A DNA stretch of 64,000 bases from CAZVPF01 sp964628195 (GTDB lineage: Bacteria; Planctomycetota; Phycisphaerae; Sedimentisphaerales; Anaerohalosphaeraceae). How positions within the stretch are numbered: position 1 is the first letter of the stretch; each line of letters starts with the position of its first letter. This document shows positions 21,201-27,528 of this stretch, one piece after another. The notes below the pieces were generated by a model. The model searched no databases and was not told where the DNA came from. It saw only the letters and a list, made by a program, of their open reading frames with translations. Both the position numbers and the translations under genes were made by a program. The stretch spans positions 1 to 64,000 of the forward strand of contig CAZVPF010000007.1 of the NCBI GenBank assembly GCA_964628195.1, given 5' to 3'.

Positions 21201-22882
21201 CTCAGGTGGATTTTGAGGACTTCTCATTGATCGCCGATTGCTGGCGTAATCAAGATACAGTTCCTCCTGTGCCGAACCCAGCCGAATGGGCCCAGGGCGG
21301 TGAACCAAATATAATGCCCTCTCCAAATCCGGGTGTTATTCTACCCAATGCCATTATTATGACGGCTCAAGCCGGTGAAGACAACTGGGGTGGACCTGTT
21401 TCTTATTACTTCGAGTGTCTGACACCCGGAGACGGCTGTGACGACTCAGGTTGGCAAAGCTCTCCGACTTACATTGACTACGATCTGGTCGAAGGAGTTC
21501 GGTACAGTTATACAGTGCGCATGAGAGACAACCAGGAGAATACCACGGCCAACTCTGTTACGGCCAGCAAAAGATTCATTGATGATGTTTCTCCAAGGCC
21601 AAATCCCGCACAGTGGAATGTTGAGCCCAGCGGTGACCTTCTGGATGGGTCTTATATGGCCGCAAAGGAAGCAGTGGACGTATTCTTCGGATACGATGTG
21701 GAATATTTCTTCAACTGTGTGTCAGGTCCGGATTGTACTCTTGATACCACAGATGCTGCCGATAGTGGATGGCAGTCTTCAAATGTATACACCGCAACGG
21801 GCCTGACTTTAGATGAGACTTACGGCTTTACGGTTACGTATCGTGACACTTCGAGCTTACAGAATACCACGGAACCGTCTGAGCTTATTACGGTGATGGT
21901 CGGTTCTGACGCCGACAGGCAGGCTCCTGAACCCAACCCATCAACATGGAGTCTTGATCCGACCACTGCAGATGGCGCGACTTACATTGAAATGGAGGCT
22001 ACCCAGGCAGTCGATCCTGAGGGCAGCGGAGTTGAATACTTCTTCGATTGTACTGCCGGTCCGGGATGTACATCCGGCATGAATGATACCATGGACTCCG
22101 GCTGGCAGGACGATTTTGCTTACAGGGTAGAAAACCTTACACTTAACGATACCTTTACTTACAAGGTAATTTCGAGAGATAAGGCTCCAGCTAAAAACAC
22201 AACCGACCCATCTGTTGCGAAGTCCGTGACTGTCGGGGTTCTTGTCGAAGACAACGAACCGCCTACACCTAACCCAAGCGTGTGGAGCGAAGAACCGTTC
22301 TCATCATCCTGTGACGAGCTAACTATGTCGGTAGTTACGTCCTCGGATATCCAGCATGACGTACAGTACTTCTTTGACTGCTACGCGGGTCCGGGATGTA
22401 CCCCGGGCGACACAGACCCGCTTGACAGCGGCTGGACGAGTTCGAGGGTATACGTAGTCGGTGCATTGAACGTAGGAGAAGTATACAGCTTCCGCGCTGC
22501 AGCACGTGACACTTCCGCAACTCAGAATCAGACCGGATGGACCAGTACGGTTGAGATAACAGTTGGTGATGGTGTTGACTGTGAGGCACCCACGCCTAAC
22601 CCTGCTGAGTTTTCAACCAACCCGAGAAGGATATTCAACCCGGGAGTGGCGTCATGGGTTGACTCGATGACTGCAACGGCCGCAGCGGATGAAAACGACG
22701 TTGAATACTACTTCGATTGCTCAGGCAGCGGATGCCCGGCTGACAGCGGGTGGCAGGACGGTACGTCGTATGTCGTCCCGGTTACCGGTGAGTTTGTAGA
22801 TACATCCTGGCGTGTGAGGTATCGTGACACCTCGCCGCAGCAGAACACTGGTGACTGGTCACCATTCGTTCAGACGCAGTAA
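9293..22882 (+). CDS. Giant exported beta-helix/VWA/dockerin surface protein (4529 aa)
   Basis: The ATG at 9293 follows GGAGGG at ideal spacing and opens a signal peptide (MKRLLFTLAIIFVISSCAFS). The mature chain has four beta-helix units, each opening with a TQYSTINAAV-like Pectate-lyase-type segment. A1 is at residues 21-983, B1 984-2141, A2 2142-3030 and B2 3031-3920. They are rich in GGGIY/NCxFxxN coils, as in chlamydial polymorphic membrane proteins. B units end with a VWA domain (about 1634-1855 and 3591-3809) whose metal site reads DATGS. Units are joined by beta-grasp-like repeats (LTISTDGNGGVRV type). A type I dockerin (about 3922-3986: DLNFDGIIDVLD and DFEDFSLIADCW) follows, then five repeats of about 110 residues (3989-4529). 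There is no C-terminal sorting tail. It is probably displayed or released as an adhesin or scaffold; binding partners are unknown. Confidence 0.9.
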   Translation: MKRLLFTLAIIFVISSCAFSAIRLVPTQYSTINAAVAASNDGDVIILAPGRYTLPDAAGPDGVEINKNITIQSMIDPANPDWETIESTIIDCGGGKYGVNSQGKPRTEFKSQRAFHITGGKSPSIIGITIENGYFAGAVAGMLPIVSYDCSWATPQWHVTINVDEFCPDMDPVVERQRAESGDSADGDGYGGAIFIDNASPVITCCLFRDNAVCGGVGADGENGFSTPVGSDLDAQWGGHGGHGWGNGFGGAIAIQNAASKPVITKCKFYNNMARGGIAGNGGRGGDARGSGEAGGGGDGGSIGVPDTATYALLNPNRAPSIPAMPGNGTSRGLGGAIWAAAQVELVIEDCEFEGNEATNGIIGVGGTRSYIGSDGSDLLLQTTGWSGSDGGVLDADGDGALDSLWGGAVYLDGQNKLTMNNSVFKANEAYYMLVGEIVSSVDPFIITLYDFAEAGYDDLDEASFNPSYGSNNEAGAGLYDRGFSVITLDNCDFYENLGGAIWCGEDTSFSLTVSDPTERNDISGNYRDGAGGGIYLRENHPGSTLPAIIADTSFSGNRANGDGAGLFMACPGDIIDCTFSNNWAQGGYEGGGMAWFNWSDSDVINISGTNFGGNKSRFGGGLYMRQPNCTMTECYIGDNTAQSGGGLYIADGSLDMNDVIVMDNTATDGEANGNIGGGGMLLASVNTTLTDCLITGNRAQGDNGYGGAIRCYGGQDDYSIDYIITNCVISDNYAEQAGGGLTSEIYADVDIESCTIADNSTDGMGGGIYTFLFSQLNVDYSILHNCNNGAVYKDLMGGFELNYNLFSANPQGDLFADGSYYDATGINGFAGSDNNINGSASFVSGTFGSYYLGAASDAIDAGDILADSKFDPATYTTTTDDLPDAANLDLGYHYKQASAVGQKTLTISTDGNGGVRVDEGAVVSSFSQSFTAGVIVEIEAVANGGYRLKSWTGGTVNDGSVSSYNTVLMNTDKHIHITFNQPRVIHVGPDGDYDYATIEDAVFDALPGDIIEVSPGVWRPHNTLEISKPITIRSINPNDPDVVASTIIDGRGDQGGVMWAMRAFRFTSDVRRDTVVEGFTLRNFRWAPAGIAPSQYPCEPGGDGMDIYGAIMSLHQYASPTIRKCIFEQGGLFGVNGGRGHDAGDGYHASRGGWGGRAFGGAVYCGRDTDPLFEECIFRDNYVRGGDGGNGGDAFNANWTANYGGMWSQQNEWAIECTTVDIISGDLWAYWGYEENYKYYTGFGGAIYCDTGSTATFEDCEIYDNSADGPMSGTGGITTTGRAEYPQIAYRLPSYGGGAFCQDGSDVKFIRCEFRNNSATVAQATDFFLDPYLGYGGGVCAHRSAKVTFEQCDFTENQASVGGAVNWDNGAEINFTDCHFENNTALQGGGLLCTDASGLVSDCNFISNFANLEVPTPAGGVVQEDPEILGRGGGVCSLSSLLDIINTDLENNVTNGFGGGIYMSNGNLVEPVVSNCLIKGNTAETGGGIYSFNDNSILLDCIVQYNEATDAGGGVRFGGSDENQIFTPSLFNCLVTNNKAGREGGGVSVSWYNDPDLTNCTIADNRVYGHPGYGGGIAAANGCVVDVKDSIVYRNNASVGAQLCIADGDSYINPPSALNVEYSNVELGAEELPLDFILMIDATGSMLDDIDAVKEASDMLLTEIMTSTPDSRVAIVSYRDYPEGGYGFEGDWVYRYEQGFTTDVESAQAAIQAVEAGGGVDWPESLYSALMSVLNPAKLEADLTAADKAAYIDTEGALGNWRSGKVNRVIIVMSDAPAHDPEPFIGYTAETIIAEATETSQKVGIYPVFIGTDEQALNDLGELAEGTGGTVFGALEATDVVPAIMQAIDIITNSIPIYVGGGGTLNGKTPGGLADWLGSFDTASDFPEWESVFFNISDDPEFLGEDLYFLKQERGGQLASQQSPCVNAGSDLAVNVGLDNYSTASNGAADIDFVDLGFHRYIPTFEPNEYYLTINELSDNMNLVADPGNYHSVDPYTWFTTVKLEVDPPADSTLDVQWTGTDDDNVISTVNYVTMDGNKTVSAKYAKVGKTLTISVDGQGKANAYDQEGGYLGQATVDTPLELTLALGTMVDVVAAYDANDYRVKMWQGFDESPAWGLEQNTVTVYDNKSVIVIFESNVVKNLLVPSQFETIAEAVAYASPNDHVVLERSDTPYIVNDPEGIDFEGKPLIIRSENPYDPQIVAETVLDCNGSKNNQRRAFHFHSGEDANTKILGITIKNGYYSGAVGEDYSEPGYLTNPTETDPANYVYSANSGDSASGDGYGGAILCENGSSPHIENCVFINNVVTGGVGGDGASGFYLGSDSSTDGQWGGHGGDGSGYGYGGAVACMDSSSPTILSCVFEQNQAYGGLGGDGGDGSRNEGSGAESWGGNGGDGSGSGIGGAIYVDTDSLAVIENCTFFENISSFGTPGQGGTKGAGSALDPVARDGRDGQILNYDDVAGGAIAYNTGANGTVKDSVFEQNATVKDAETDYDFELRQSVTSYIAGMGGAIYLEDECQLLVRNCDFIENFGSAIYAQKLVDLTVNTALTSERNNFISNTGAISGSAVFMADETSANFVRCVFNTNKAESFGGAIAMDGDLTISLSTFSGNSAGEYGGAVYLYAEDPNTPLSGHRTLQFASADTSFSGNTAQKGGAIYLRDFEGDLTDSYVVGNSAEQGGGMHLSVGSMAISGGIVGENIADGKDAQGGGILSKNSLVRIENCEIRNNKAVANLSVGGGICFYGADPDYIEDHILFNCLLFGNEADFGGATAFMQGGSTDPVLGEITNCTFADNIANDYGSAIYCDNEAGVDVIYSVFAGNNGTAVYEKDVLDSIIGYSLFFANVGKDYGFYDTVDDAVYTYKGESDLEAIGFTEIVDGDPAFVSASTGEYYLTQDTSSAAWNAGDVNADQVVSPMSSINLGDLTTSTDLSLDDGLIDYGYHYPLTTPEFTVTIESDGNGKFKVGDSDTLYSSYSATYAGGETVAITAVPSMGYVVQSWSGGTDDDSSFGTTNSVLAGPDKTIKITFRQPNTLVVPGPYPTIQSAIDAAEPHDIVVISPSTEPYRSQNGILINKPLTLTGANPDDPSVVASTIIEQDAGPGAGVGRCFNFRNVGPETVLSGFTIQNWGFTVVPPKDPETPGTDGVDGFDAYGGGIELINASPIIRNCVIRNCHIRGSVGANGTNGDESRPDGGDGGRPGGGYGGGIAIRGNSHPKIYNCVFENNYADGNVGGNGGDGHSEGGAGGYGGGAYHFGDIDNPPLYTVGSGHGGAAYIGDGSKPLFESCSFIDNQSQSGTNGISGQSQPSGLRPEPTLPWQIDNFGGAVFCGTGSEPTFRGCTFMNNSADTSLPADNNNDDNWIGYGGAIAYENGAKPVIENCTFDNNTANVGGAIYGTFSNVMIIDSLLEDNVSSVGGGIYHYQCGGLISGTTFERNLANASYSRGGGVFSFNDMTRYEDCVITDNVSRGSGGGIYFGGSSEDETVGDSEVFNCLITNNTATRDGAGASVNWYSTPDFINCTIADNTVFGSPGYGGGISVSYSCDVFVKNSIVYGNNAGFGSQLSVGSGDPYSPWPSSLEVRYSDVELDNTPPPLEFVLMVDATGSMWDDIDEVKAAATTLFNKIVSLNETYRFGIVSYRDYPGDTGVEGDWPYRYVQPFTASVQSANSMIQTIEAGGGGDGPESLYTALMSVIDPARLEADLNANNGADYIDNTPPFGEWSTGDVKRVIVVMTDAPPHETEPVVGYTAQTIVDAATNPELPISIFPVFIGSNTQALDDYDQFVESTGGTVFRADEATDVVPAIIDAIELVSSRTPIHVEENCILNDYSSSELSDWLYQFETVEFPEWKNVYNNISSDPCFVEGPLGEYYLSQIMAGDPSQSLAVDAGDPCSPVFPLDYTTRTDNKPDEVPVDMGFHYPLQYDVEACSIADLNFDGIIDVLDIATFAENWAEPNCVGPDWCGGSDLVRNSLNSQVDFEDFSLIADCWRNQDTVPPVPNPAEWAQGGEPNIMPSPNPGVILPNAIIMTAQAGEDNWGGPVSYYFECLTPGDGCDDSGWQSSPTYIDYDLVEGVRYSYTVRMRDNQENTTANSVTASKRFIDDVSPRPNPAQWNVEPSGDLLDGSYMAAKEAVDVFFGYDVEYFFNCVSGPDCTLDTTDAADSGWQSSNVYTATGLTLDETYGFTVTYRDTSSLQNTTEPSELITVMVGSDADRQAPEPNPSTWSLDPTTADGATYIEMEATQAVDPEGSGVEYFFDCTAGPGCTSGMNDTMDSGWQDDFAYRVENLTLNDTFTYKVISRDKAPAKNTTDPSVAKSVTVGVLVEDNEPPTPNPSVWSEEPFSSSCDELTMSVVTSSDIQHDVQYFFDCYAGPGCTPGDTDPLDSGWTSSRVYVVGALNVGEVYSFRAAARDTSATQNQTGWTSTVEITVGDGVDCEAPTPNPAEFSTNPRRIFNPGVASWVDSMTATAAADENDVEYYFDCSGSGCPADSGWQDGTSYVVPVTGEFVDTSWRVRYRDTSPQQNTGDWSPFVQTQ
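9355..21057 (+). repeat. A-B-A-B internal duplication in the giant gene
   Basis: Four coding units: A1 9355-12240, B1 12241-15715, A2 15716-18380, B2 18381-21057. A1 and A2 share a long opening with GDSADGDGYGG / GDSASGDGYGG and WGGHGG signatures and lack a VWA domain. B1 and B2 share FILMIDATGSM / FVLMVDATGSM VWA domains, IVSYRDYP, and EAGGGxDxPESLYxALMSV. The alternation implies duplication of an ancestral A-B pair. Confidence 0.75.
21255..22879 (+). repeat. Five tandem ~110-residue C-terminal repeats
   Basis: Repeats start near 21255, 21580, 21913, 22252 and 22576. Each opens with a PxPNPxxW/F motif, then VEYFFDC, a GPGC or equivalent second cysteine, DSGWQ, and a closing YRDTSxxQNTT. The pattern suggests a fibronectin type III-like fold with a conserved cysteine pair. 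Confidence 0.8.
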
Positions 22883-22911
22883 TAAGCGGCTGACCAATTT
22901 ACGCTAAGACA

Positions 22912-22943
22912 GGGTCGTCCGGGAAACCGGGCGGCCCTTTTTT
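22912..22943 (+). terminator. Strong intrinsic terminator after the giant gene
   Basis: An 11-bp stem (22912-22922 with 22927-22937, two G-U pairs) capped by a GAAA tetraloop and followed by six T residues. It lies 29 bp after the stop codon and separates the giant gene from the convergent ftsI. Confidence 0.92.
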
Positions 22944-24651
22944 ATGTTCCAGGTTGCGGGGCGGGTTTGTTTTCGAGGTAGGTCATAACCTTTTCGAGTA
23001 TTTCCCCTACGACGGGCGCTGCAACTCTTCCGCCGCTGTATCCTTTTTTCAGCGACTTATCCGGTTTGCGTATCGAGACCAGGACAACGACTTTTGGGTT
23101 TTCTGCGGGCGCTCCGCCGATGAACGAGGCGGTGTAGTTTTCGTTGTCGTATCCTTTTTGGTCGGGCATGGCGATATGGGCGGTGCCTGTTTTGCCGAAT
23201 ACCTGCCATTTTTCGAGAGCAGCTTCTTTGCCGGTTCCTTCGTTGACGACGTTTGCAAGTGCTTGCTGCACGATCCATTCTGCGACTGAGGTTTTTATTA
23301 TCTGCCCGGTCAGCGGTTCGGGAAACTTGATATAATCGATATTGCCGCCCGGCTGGACGACGGCTTTTAACAGGTGGGGGGTAATGAGCCTGCCGCCGTT
23401 TGCAAGCACGCAAAAAGCCCTTACTATCTGTATGCCGGTGACGTTTACTTCATATCCGTAGGGCATTCTTGTGACGGTGTAACCGCTCCAGCGGTCGGTT
23501 GTTTTCAGCAGCCCAGGCTCCTCGCCGGGAAGGTCAATACCGGTTCTCTGCCCGAATCCGAACAGTCGCAGGCCGCGGTAGAGTGGGCTTTGCCCCATTT
23601 TCAGGCCGATCTTCGCCATGCCGACGTTGCTGGATTCGGTGAGTATTTCTTTGACGTCCAGGTCTGCAAAGCTGTGACTGCCCCATTCCCCGATGCGGTA
23701 GCGTGCGAAGTAACCATTCTCGCAGAAGAACTTTTCGGTGCGTGTGATTATACCGTTGTCCAGGGCAATGGCTGCGACAATGGGCTTGAATATTGAACCA
23801 GGCTCGAACGGGTCGGTAAGGACGCGGTTTTTCATGTTTTTTGTGTCGGTTTGTGTGATATGCTCCGGATCGAAGTCCGGCAGCGAGACCATTGAGAGTA
23901 TTTCACCGGTCCAGGGGTCGATTACTATTGCCAGGGCTGATTCTGCGTTGTACTGCTCGAACTGCTTGAGCAGGGCGGTGCGCGTGAACTGCTGGATAGC
24001 GGAATCTATGGTGAGCACAATGTCTTTACCGTCGCTGCCGAACGCGCTGCGGTCTGCCAGGGCGATTGGTTTTCTTGCCGCGTCTACGAGCAGGATGTCG
24101 CGCCGTTCGATGCCGGAGAGTATGTTTTCGTATTGATACTCAATTCCGGCCAGTCCTGTATTGTCGGCCCCGGCGAAACCGACTATGTGACAATTCAGTC
24201 GGGCCATTGGGTAGTAACGCTGCCAACGGGATTCAATCCCGATTCCGAAGATGCCTGCCTGGCTGACCTTACGGACTTGTTCGTCGGGCAGGTCTTCGAT
24301 GAGTTTGGCGTAGCCCGGGTTTTCGGAGGTGTTTATTTTGCTGCAGATTATGTGGCTTGGATACTTTATCAGTTCCTGGAGCTGTACCGCGGTTTCTTTT
24401 ACGTCGGATATGGCCCTTGGTTCTGCAAAGAGATTTCGGATTTGATTGCTGGCTGCGAGTATCCTGCCGCGACGGTCCATTATAGAACCCCGGCGAGGTT
24501 TTTCGGGGACAACGGCGAATTGCTGACGGCTGCTCATGGTTGAGTATTTTTCCTGCCGAAAGGCCTGTACGTACCAGACCCGCACAAGCAGCAGGAAGAA
24601 GACCAGGACCGTAAGAATGATGACAAATATATTTGTTTGTTTATTTTTCAT
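22942..24651 (-). CDS. ftsI: Septal peptidoglycan transpeptidase (PBP, FtsI type)
   Basis: Class B penicillin-binding protein that cross-links septal peptidoglycan. An N-terminal membrane helix is at residues 7-26, followed by the dimerisation region RRGSIMDRRGRILA and the transpeptidase domain with SxxK (S286-IFK289), SSN (340-342) and KTGT (487-490). At 569 residues it is the usual length. Its start overlaps the end of ftsL by four bases. It is the last visible gene of the dcw run; the usual next gene (murE) is absent, since the convergent giant gene follows. Confidence 0.93.
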   Translation of the reverse strand: MKNKQTNIFVIILTVLVFFLLLVRVWYVQAFRQEKYSTMSSRQQFAVVPEKPRRGSIMDRRGRILAASNQIRNLFAEPRAISDVKETAVQLQELIKYPSHIICSKINTSENPGYAKLIEDLPDEQVRKVSQAGIFGIGIESRWQRYYPMARLNCHIVGFAGADNTGLAGIEYQYENILSGIERRDILLVDAARKPIALADRSAFGSDGKDIVLTIDSAIQQFTRTALLKQFEQYNAESALAIVIDPWTGEILSMVSLPDFDPEHITQTDTKNMKNRVLTDPFEPGSIFKPIVAAIALDNGIITRTEKFFCENGYFARYRIGEWGSHSFADLDVKEILTESSNVGMAKIGLKMGQSPLYRGLRLFGFGQRTGIDLPGEEPGLLKTTDRWSGYTVTRMPYGYEVNVTGIQIVRAFCVLANGGRLITPHLLKAVVQPGGNIDYIKFPEPLTGQIIKTSVAEWIVQQALANVVNEGTGKEAALEKWQVFGKTGTAHIAMPDQKGYDNENYTASFIGGAPAENPKVVVLVSIRKPDKSLKKGYSGGRVAAPVVGEILEKVMTYLENKPAPQPGT

Positions 24652-24881
24652 TGTGGCTGCGGGTTATCGTTTTCCGGGTCGTTCGTGAGGATGAAATCTG
24701 GATTGATGAGCTTTTCAAGATAAATCTGCTTTCGCCAGAGCTGCTGCATCAGACGTTTTTGACGGACGTATTCTGTTCTGTAGCTGAAGAAGATGCGGGC
24801 TGAGGAAATCCTGAGCTGTACAATCATCAGCAGCAGGGCGGTGAGGAAAAAGACAATAAACACAAGCCTTGATCTTGTCAT
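24648..24881 (-). CDS. ftsL: FtsL-like cell-division protein
   Basis: A 77-residue bitopic protein with one membrane helix (residues 6-23) and a short, charged, helical outer part (RTEYVRQKRLMQQLWRKQ). FtsL is poorly conserved, and the call rests on size, topology and its place between rsmH/LysM and ftsI, where ftsL normally stands. In the divisome it would form a coiled-coil with FtsB and help activate the septal synthase. It is coupled to ftsI by overlap and starts four bases after the LysM gene. Confidence 0.7.
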   Translation of the reverse strand: MTRSRLVFIVFFLTALLLMIVQLRISSARIFFSYRTEYVRQKRLMQQLWRKQIYLEKLINPDFILTNDPENDNPQPQ

Positions 24882-24885
24882 ATTC

Positions 24886-25830
24886 TCACTTGGCGGGGAT
24901 TTTAATATTCATGCCTTCGTAAACCTGGTCTTCCGAATCAATCCTGTCGCTGTTGAGGTCGCGTATTTCATGGTACCTTTCACCGCTTCCCAGCTGTTTT
25001 TGTGCGATTTTCCAGAGCGTGTCACCGCTTTTTACAGTGTATACCCTCGGCTGGGTTGTGGGGGTAACAGTGTTTTTCAGTGTAGTCAAGCCGTTTTTGG
25101 TGAGACTGCGGACTTTCGCAAGCAATGAAGACGAGTCTGCTTCAAGCGGGTGGGCGGAAATAAGCTGTGGTATCTTGAGCTTTTGTCCCACAACGATATG
25201 ATCGGGCGATTTCAGAATTTTTGAGTTTTCCTCGTAAAGTTTTTTAACGGTGTCCTTTTTGTTGCCTATCTCGGGGCCGTACATTTTTTTGGCTATAGAG
25301 GCCAAACTGTCACCGGGCTGTACTGTATAGGTTTCTGTTTTGGGTGCTACCGGGTCCGGAACAGGGATTATCCTGGAGCCGGTTTTTGTTGTATCAGCCT
25401 GGGCCATTGCCCGGTTTATGGCGGTGTCGATTTTGTCGGGTTTAATAAGGTCATCGTCGGTAATTGTTATCGTCTTAGGGGGCAGGCTCATCGTGGACCG
25501 GACGGGCGCAAAGGCTTGTTTAAGGCTTTCACGGCTGGTTTGCTGTTCTGTTTCGGGGGTAGTTTGTTCGGGCGTCGTCTGTGTTTGCGGTGCTTGTTCT
25601 ACAGCGGGCTGGGGTGGATTGATCGCCGTGCGGATGGACCTTGTTACCCTGTCTGCGCGGTCGGCGATGGCGATGGAATCCGGGCCCGGGGTGTCATCGA
25701 TCACCGCCGAGTTCTGCGGTTCTTCGCCATTGTTTTCTTTTAGCATCCCCGGCAAGCCATTGATCAGGAACGCTATGGCAATGATGAATACAAGACCCAA
25801 AAGTAATCCGATTTTGGCGTCTGATGTCAT
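24886..25830 (-). CDS. Membrane-anchored protein with two LysM domains
   Basis: A 314-residue protein with an N-terminal membrane helix (about residues 7-27), a proline/threonine/glutamine-rich linker, and two LysM modules: 167-221 (TYTVQPGDSLASIAKKMYG ... GQKLKIP) and 263-312 (YTVKSGDTLWKIAQKQLG ... GMNIKIP). LysM binds the GlcNAc strands of peptidoglycan, so the protein should sit at the wall. Its insertion between rsmH and ftsL in the division cluster suggests a role in septal wall binding. No enzyme domain is visible. Confidence 0.88.
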   Translation of the reverse strand: MTSDAKIGLLLGLVFIIAIAFLINGLPGMLKENNGEEPQNSAVIDDTPGPDSIAIADRADRVTRSIRTAINPPQPAVEQAPQTQTTPEQTTPETEQQTSRESLKQAFAPVRSTMSLPPKTITITDDDLIKPDKIDTAINRAMAQADTTKTGSRIIPVPDPVAPKTETYTVQPGDSLASIAKKMYGPEIGNKKDTVKKLYEENSKILKSPDHIVVGQKLKIPQLISAHPLEADSSSLLAKVRSLTKNGLTTLKNTVTPTTQPRVYTVKSGDTLWKIAQKQLGSGERYHEIRDLNSDRIDSEDQVYEGMNIKIPAK

Positions 25831-25854
25831 GTTCGAAACTCCTTTTTCGCTCTT

Positions 25855-26766
25855 CTATTTCCTGCGGGCTATCCTTAACTTCGCGCTTCTTGATCTCGGG
25901 TTTTGTTCTATTTCGTTCTTTGCCGCGACCAGGGGTTTTTTCGTTAAGAGTTCAAATATTCCTTCTTTGGAATATTTTTTAAAGCTTTCTTTCACGAGCC
26001 TGTCTTCGAGACTGTGAAAACTGATTATAGCAAAATATCCGTCTTTTTTTAACATATGCGGCCCGGATTCGAGCAATTTTTTTAAATTTCCAAGCTCGTC
26101 ATTGACCGCGATCCGAAGGGCCTGAAATGTTTTCGTCGCCGGATGAATTTTATCAGTCCTTGCTTTCGGGTTTTTGTTCAGAGCCCTGCATACTATCGCA
26201 GCCAGATGTGCCGTCGAATCGACAGGGCGGTGTTGTCTTTCTTCGACAATATACGCCGCTATCCTTCGCGAAGCCCTTTCCTGACCGTAGTAATAAAGAA
26301 TATCGGCAATTTCGCTTTCGTCTTTACTTTTCAAAATATCAGCGGCTGTGGTTTGCAGCCTGTCATCAAGCCGCATATCAAGCGGCATGTTCTTCTGGAA
26401 GCTCAGTCCCCTTTCGGGGTTTTCCAGCTGCGCCGAGCAGAAGCCCAGATCGGCGAGAATAAAATCAACTTTTTCAAATCCATGTTTTTTAGTAACAGTT
26501 TTTATGTTAGCAAAATTTTCACGTTCTAAAATTATCCGGCAATCGAGGCCGGTTAAATTATCGTGGGCCCTGTTTAATGATTCGGGGTCGACATCGACGG
26601 CGATCACGACAGCATCAGGGCCCATGTTTTTTCCGAACATTTCCGCATGACCTCCGTGTCCTGCCGTGGCGTCGACCATGATCCCGTCCGTGGGAATTTT
26701 GATCCATTCACTGAGCGTCTCGGCGAGTACGGGTATATGCTCGGAATTATTAACAATATCGTTCAC
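25855..26766 (-). CDS. rsmH: 16S rRNA m4C1402 methyltransferase RsmH
   Basis: N4-methylates C1402 of 16S rRNA using S-adenosylmethionine. The opening HIPVLAETLSEW, the SAM loop DATAGHGGHAEMF, DLGFCSAQLENPERGLSF, DMRLD, ADIL, the long FQALRIAVNDELGNLKKLL stretch and the C-terminal ISFHSLEDRLVKE are all family signatures. The 303 residues match the norm. It occupies the conserved mraZ-rsmH position of the dcw cluster, with one small unknown gene between. Confidence 0.96.
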   Translation of the reverse strand: MNDIVNNSEHIPVLAETLSEWIKIPTDGIMVDATAGHGGHAEMFGKNMGPDAVVIAVDVDPESLNRAHDNLTGLDCRIILERENFANIKTVTKKHGFEKVDFILADLGFCSAQLENPERGLSFQKNMPLDMRLDDRLQTTAADILKSKDESEIADILYYYGQERASRRIAAYIVEERQHRPVDSTAHLAAIVCRALNKNPKARTDKIHPATKTFQALRIAVNDELGNLKKLLESGPHMLKKDGYFAIISFHSLEDRLVKESFKKYSKEGIFELLTKKPLVAAKNEIEQNPRSRSAKLRIARRK

Positions 26767-26788
26767 CTTTGGATTCAGGTTATATTAT

Positions 26789-26992
26789 TCAGCAGGTTCC
26801 GGCAAGAGCTTCCCTTGCAAGCGAGTTGGCGTATGGTGAAAGCTCGACATCTGCAAACAGAGAGCTCTTTGCCTTGAGGGCATTTAGCTTTTCGGTCAGG
26901 GCATCGAAGGATACGTGAAATTTCTCGGAATTTGTGCCTTGATCCACGTGCCGCTTTACCACCTCGAAATGGTTTACCTCCTTGTTAGGCAT
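26789..26992 (-). CDS. Small conserved-context protein between mraZ and rsmH
   Basis: A 67-residue soluble protein opening MPNKEVNHFEVVKRHVDQ. The ATG at 26992 has TAGGAG eight bases upstream. The open frame extends 11 codons further, into the mraZ end, without a comparable ribosome site. No domain is recognised. It lies 10 bp after mraZ and 22 bp before rsmH in the dcw unit. A cell-division link is suggested only by position. Confidence 0.6.
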   Translation of the reverse strand: MPNKEVNHFEVVKRHVDQGTNSEKFHVSFDALTEKLNALKAKSSLFADVELSPYANSLAREALAGTC

Positions 26993-27002
26993 CTTGCCGC
27001 TC

Positions 27003-27482
27003 CTAATATTCATATTCGTCAACATTTTTCTGCATTACAGTTTTTCTGGCCTGCATAATCTGGCTTTGATACTGGGCGATATTGTCTGAGAGGTATTTTT
27101 CCCAGTCCTTTGTGTTCCATATCTCGACATGGTCTCTCACGCCGACAAGTGTAAGCTCATTGCTGAGTTTTGCCCTTTTTCTGAACTTTTCATTGATTAG
27201 CAACCGTCCCTGCCGGTCCAGTTCGACCTTTCCGGCCAGGGCAAAGCTCAACCGCTCGAAAGCGACCGCTTCGTCCGGGGCTGCCATCCCTGGCGCACCG
27301 GCAAGGGCGATTTGCCGAAAGTATTTTTCAGGGTAGAGGCACAGGACTCCGTTTGCGCCCATAACCAAAAAGAAGTTACTGCCGTGCTGTTCCGAGTCAA
27401 TCTGCGAGCGGAGCTTATTGGAGACGAACAATCTTCCTTTATTATCAAGGCTGTGTTCATACTCGCCTGTTAACATTAGCAT
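27003..27482 (-). CDS. mraZ: Transcription regulator MraZ
   Basis: A 159-residue MraZ with two SpoVT-AbrB halves, each carrying the DxKGR-type motif: SLDNKGRLFV at residues 11-20 and ELDRQGRLLIN in the second half. MraZ forms a ring that binds GTGGG repeats and represses the dcw operon it heads. Such repeats are present in the promoter just upstream. The start may be M1 or M3 (MLMLTGEYEH). A C-terminal tail of about 20 residues (QSQIMQARKTVMQKN) goes beyond the core fold. Confidence 0.95.
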   Translation of the reverse strand: MLMLTGEYEHSLDNKGRLFVSNKLRSQIDSEQHGSNFFLVMGANGVLCLYPEKYFRQIALAGAPGMAAPDEAVAFERLSFALAGKVELDRQGRLLINEKFRKRAKLSNELTLVGVRDHVEIWNTKDWEKYLSDNIAQYQSQIMQARKTVMQKNVDEYEY

Positions 27483-27528
27483 GTTCTATGCCCCACGAAG
27501 CTACCACTGACAGTTTCAACTATGGGAA

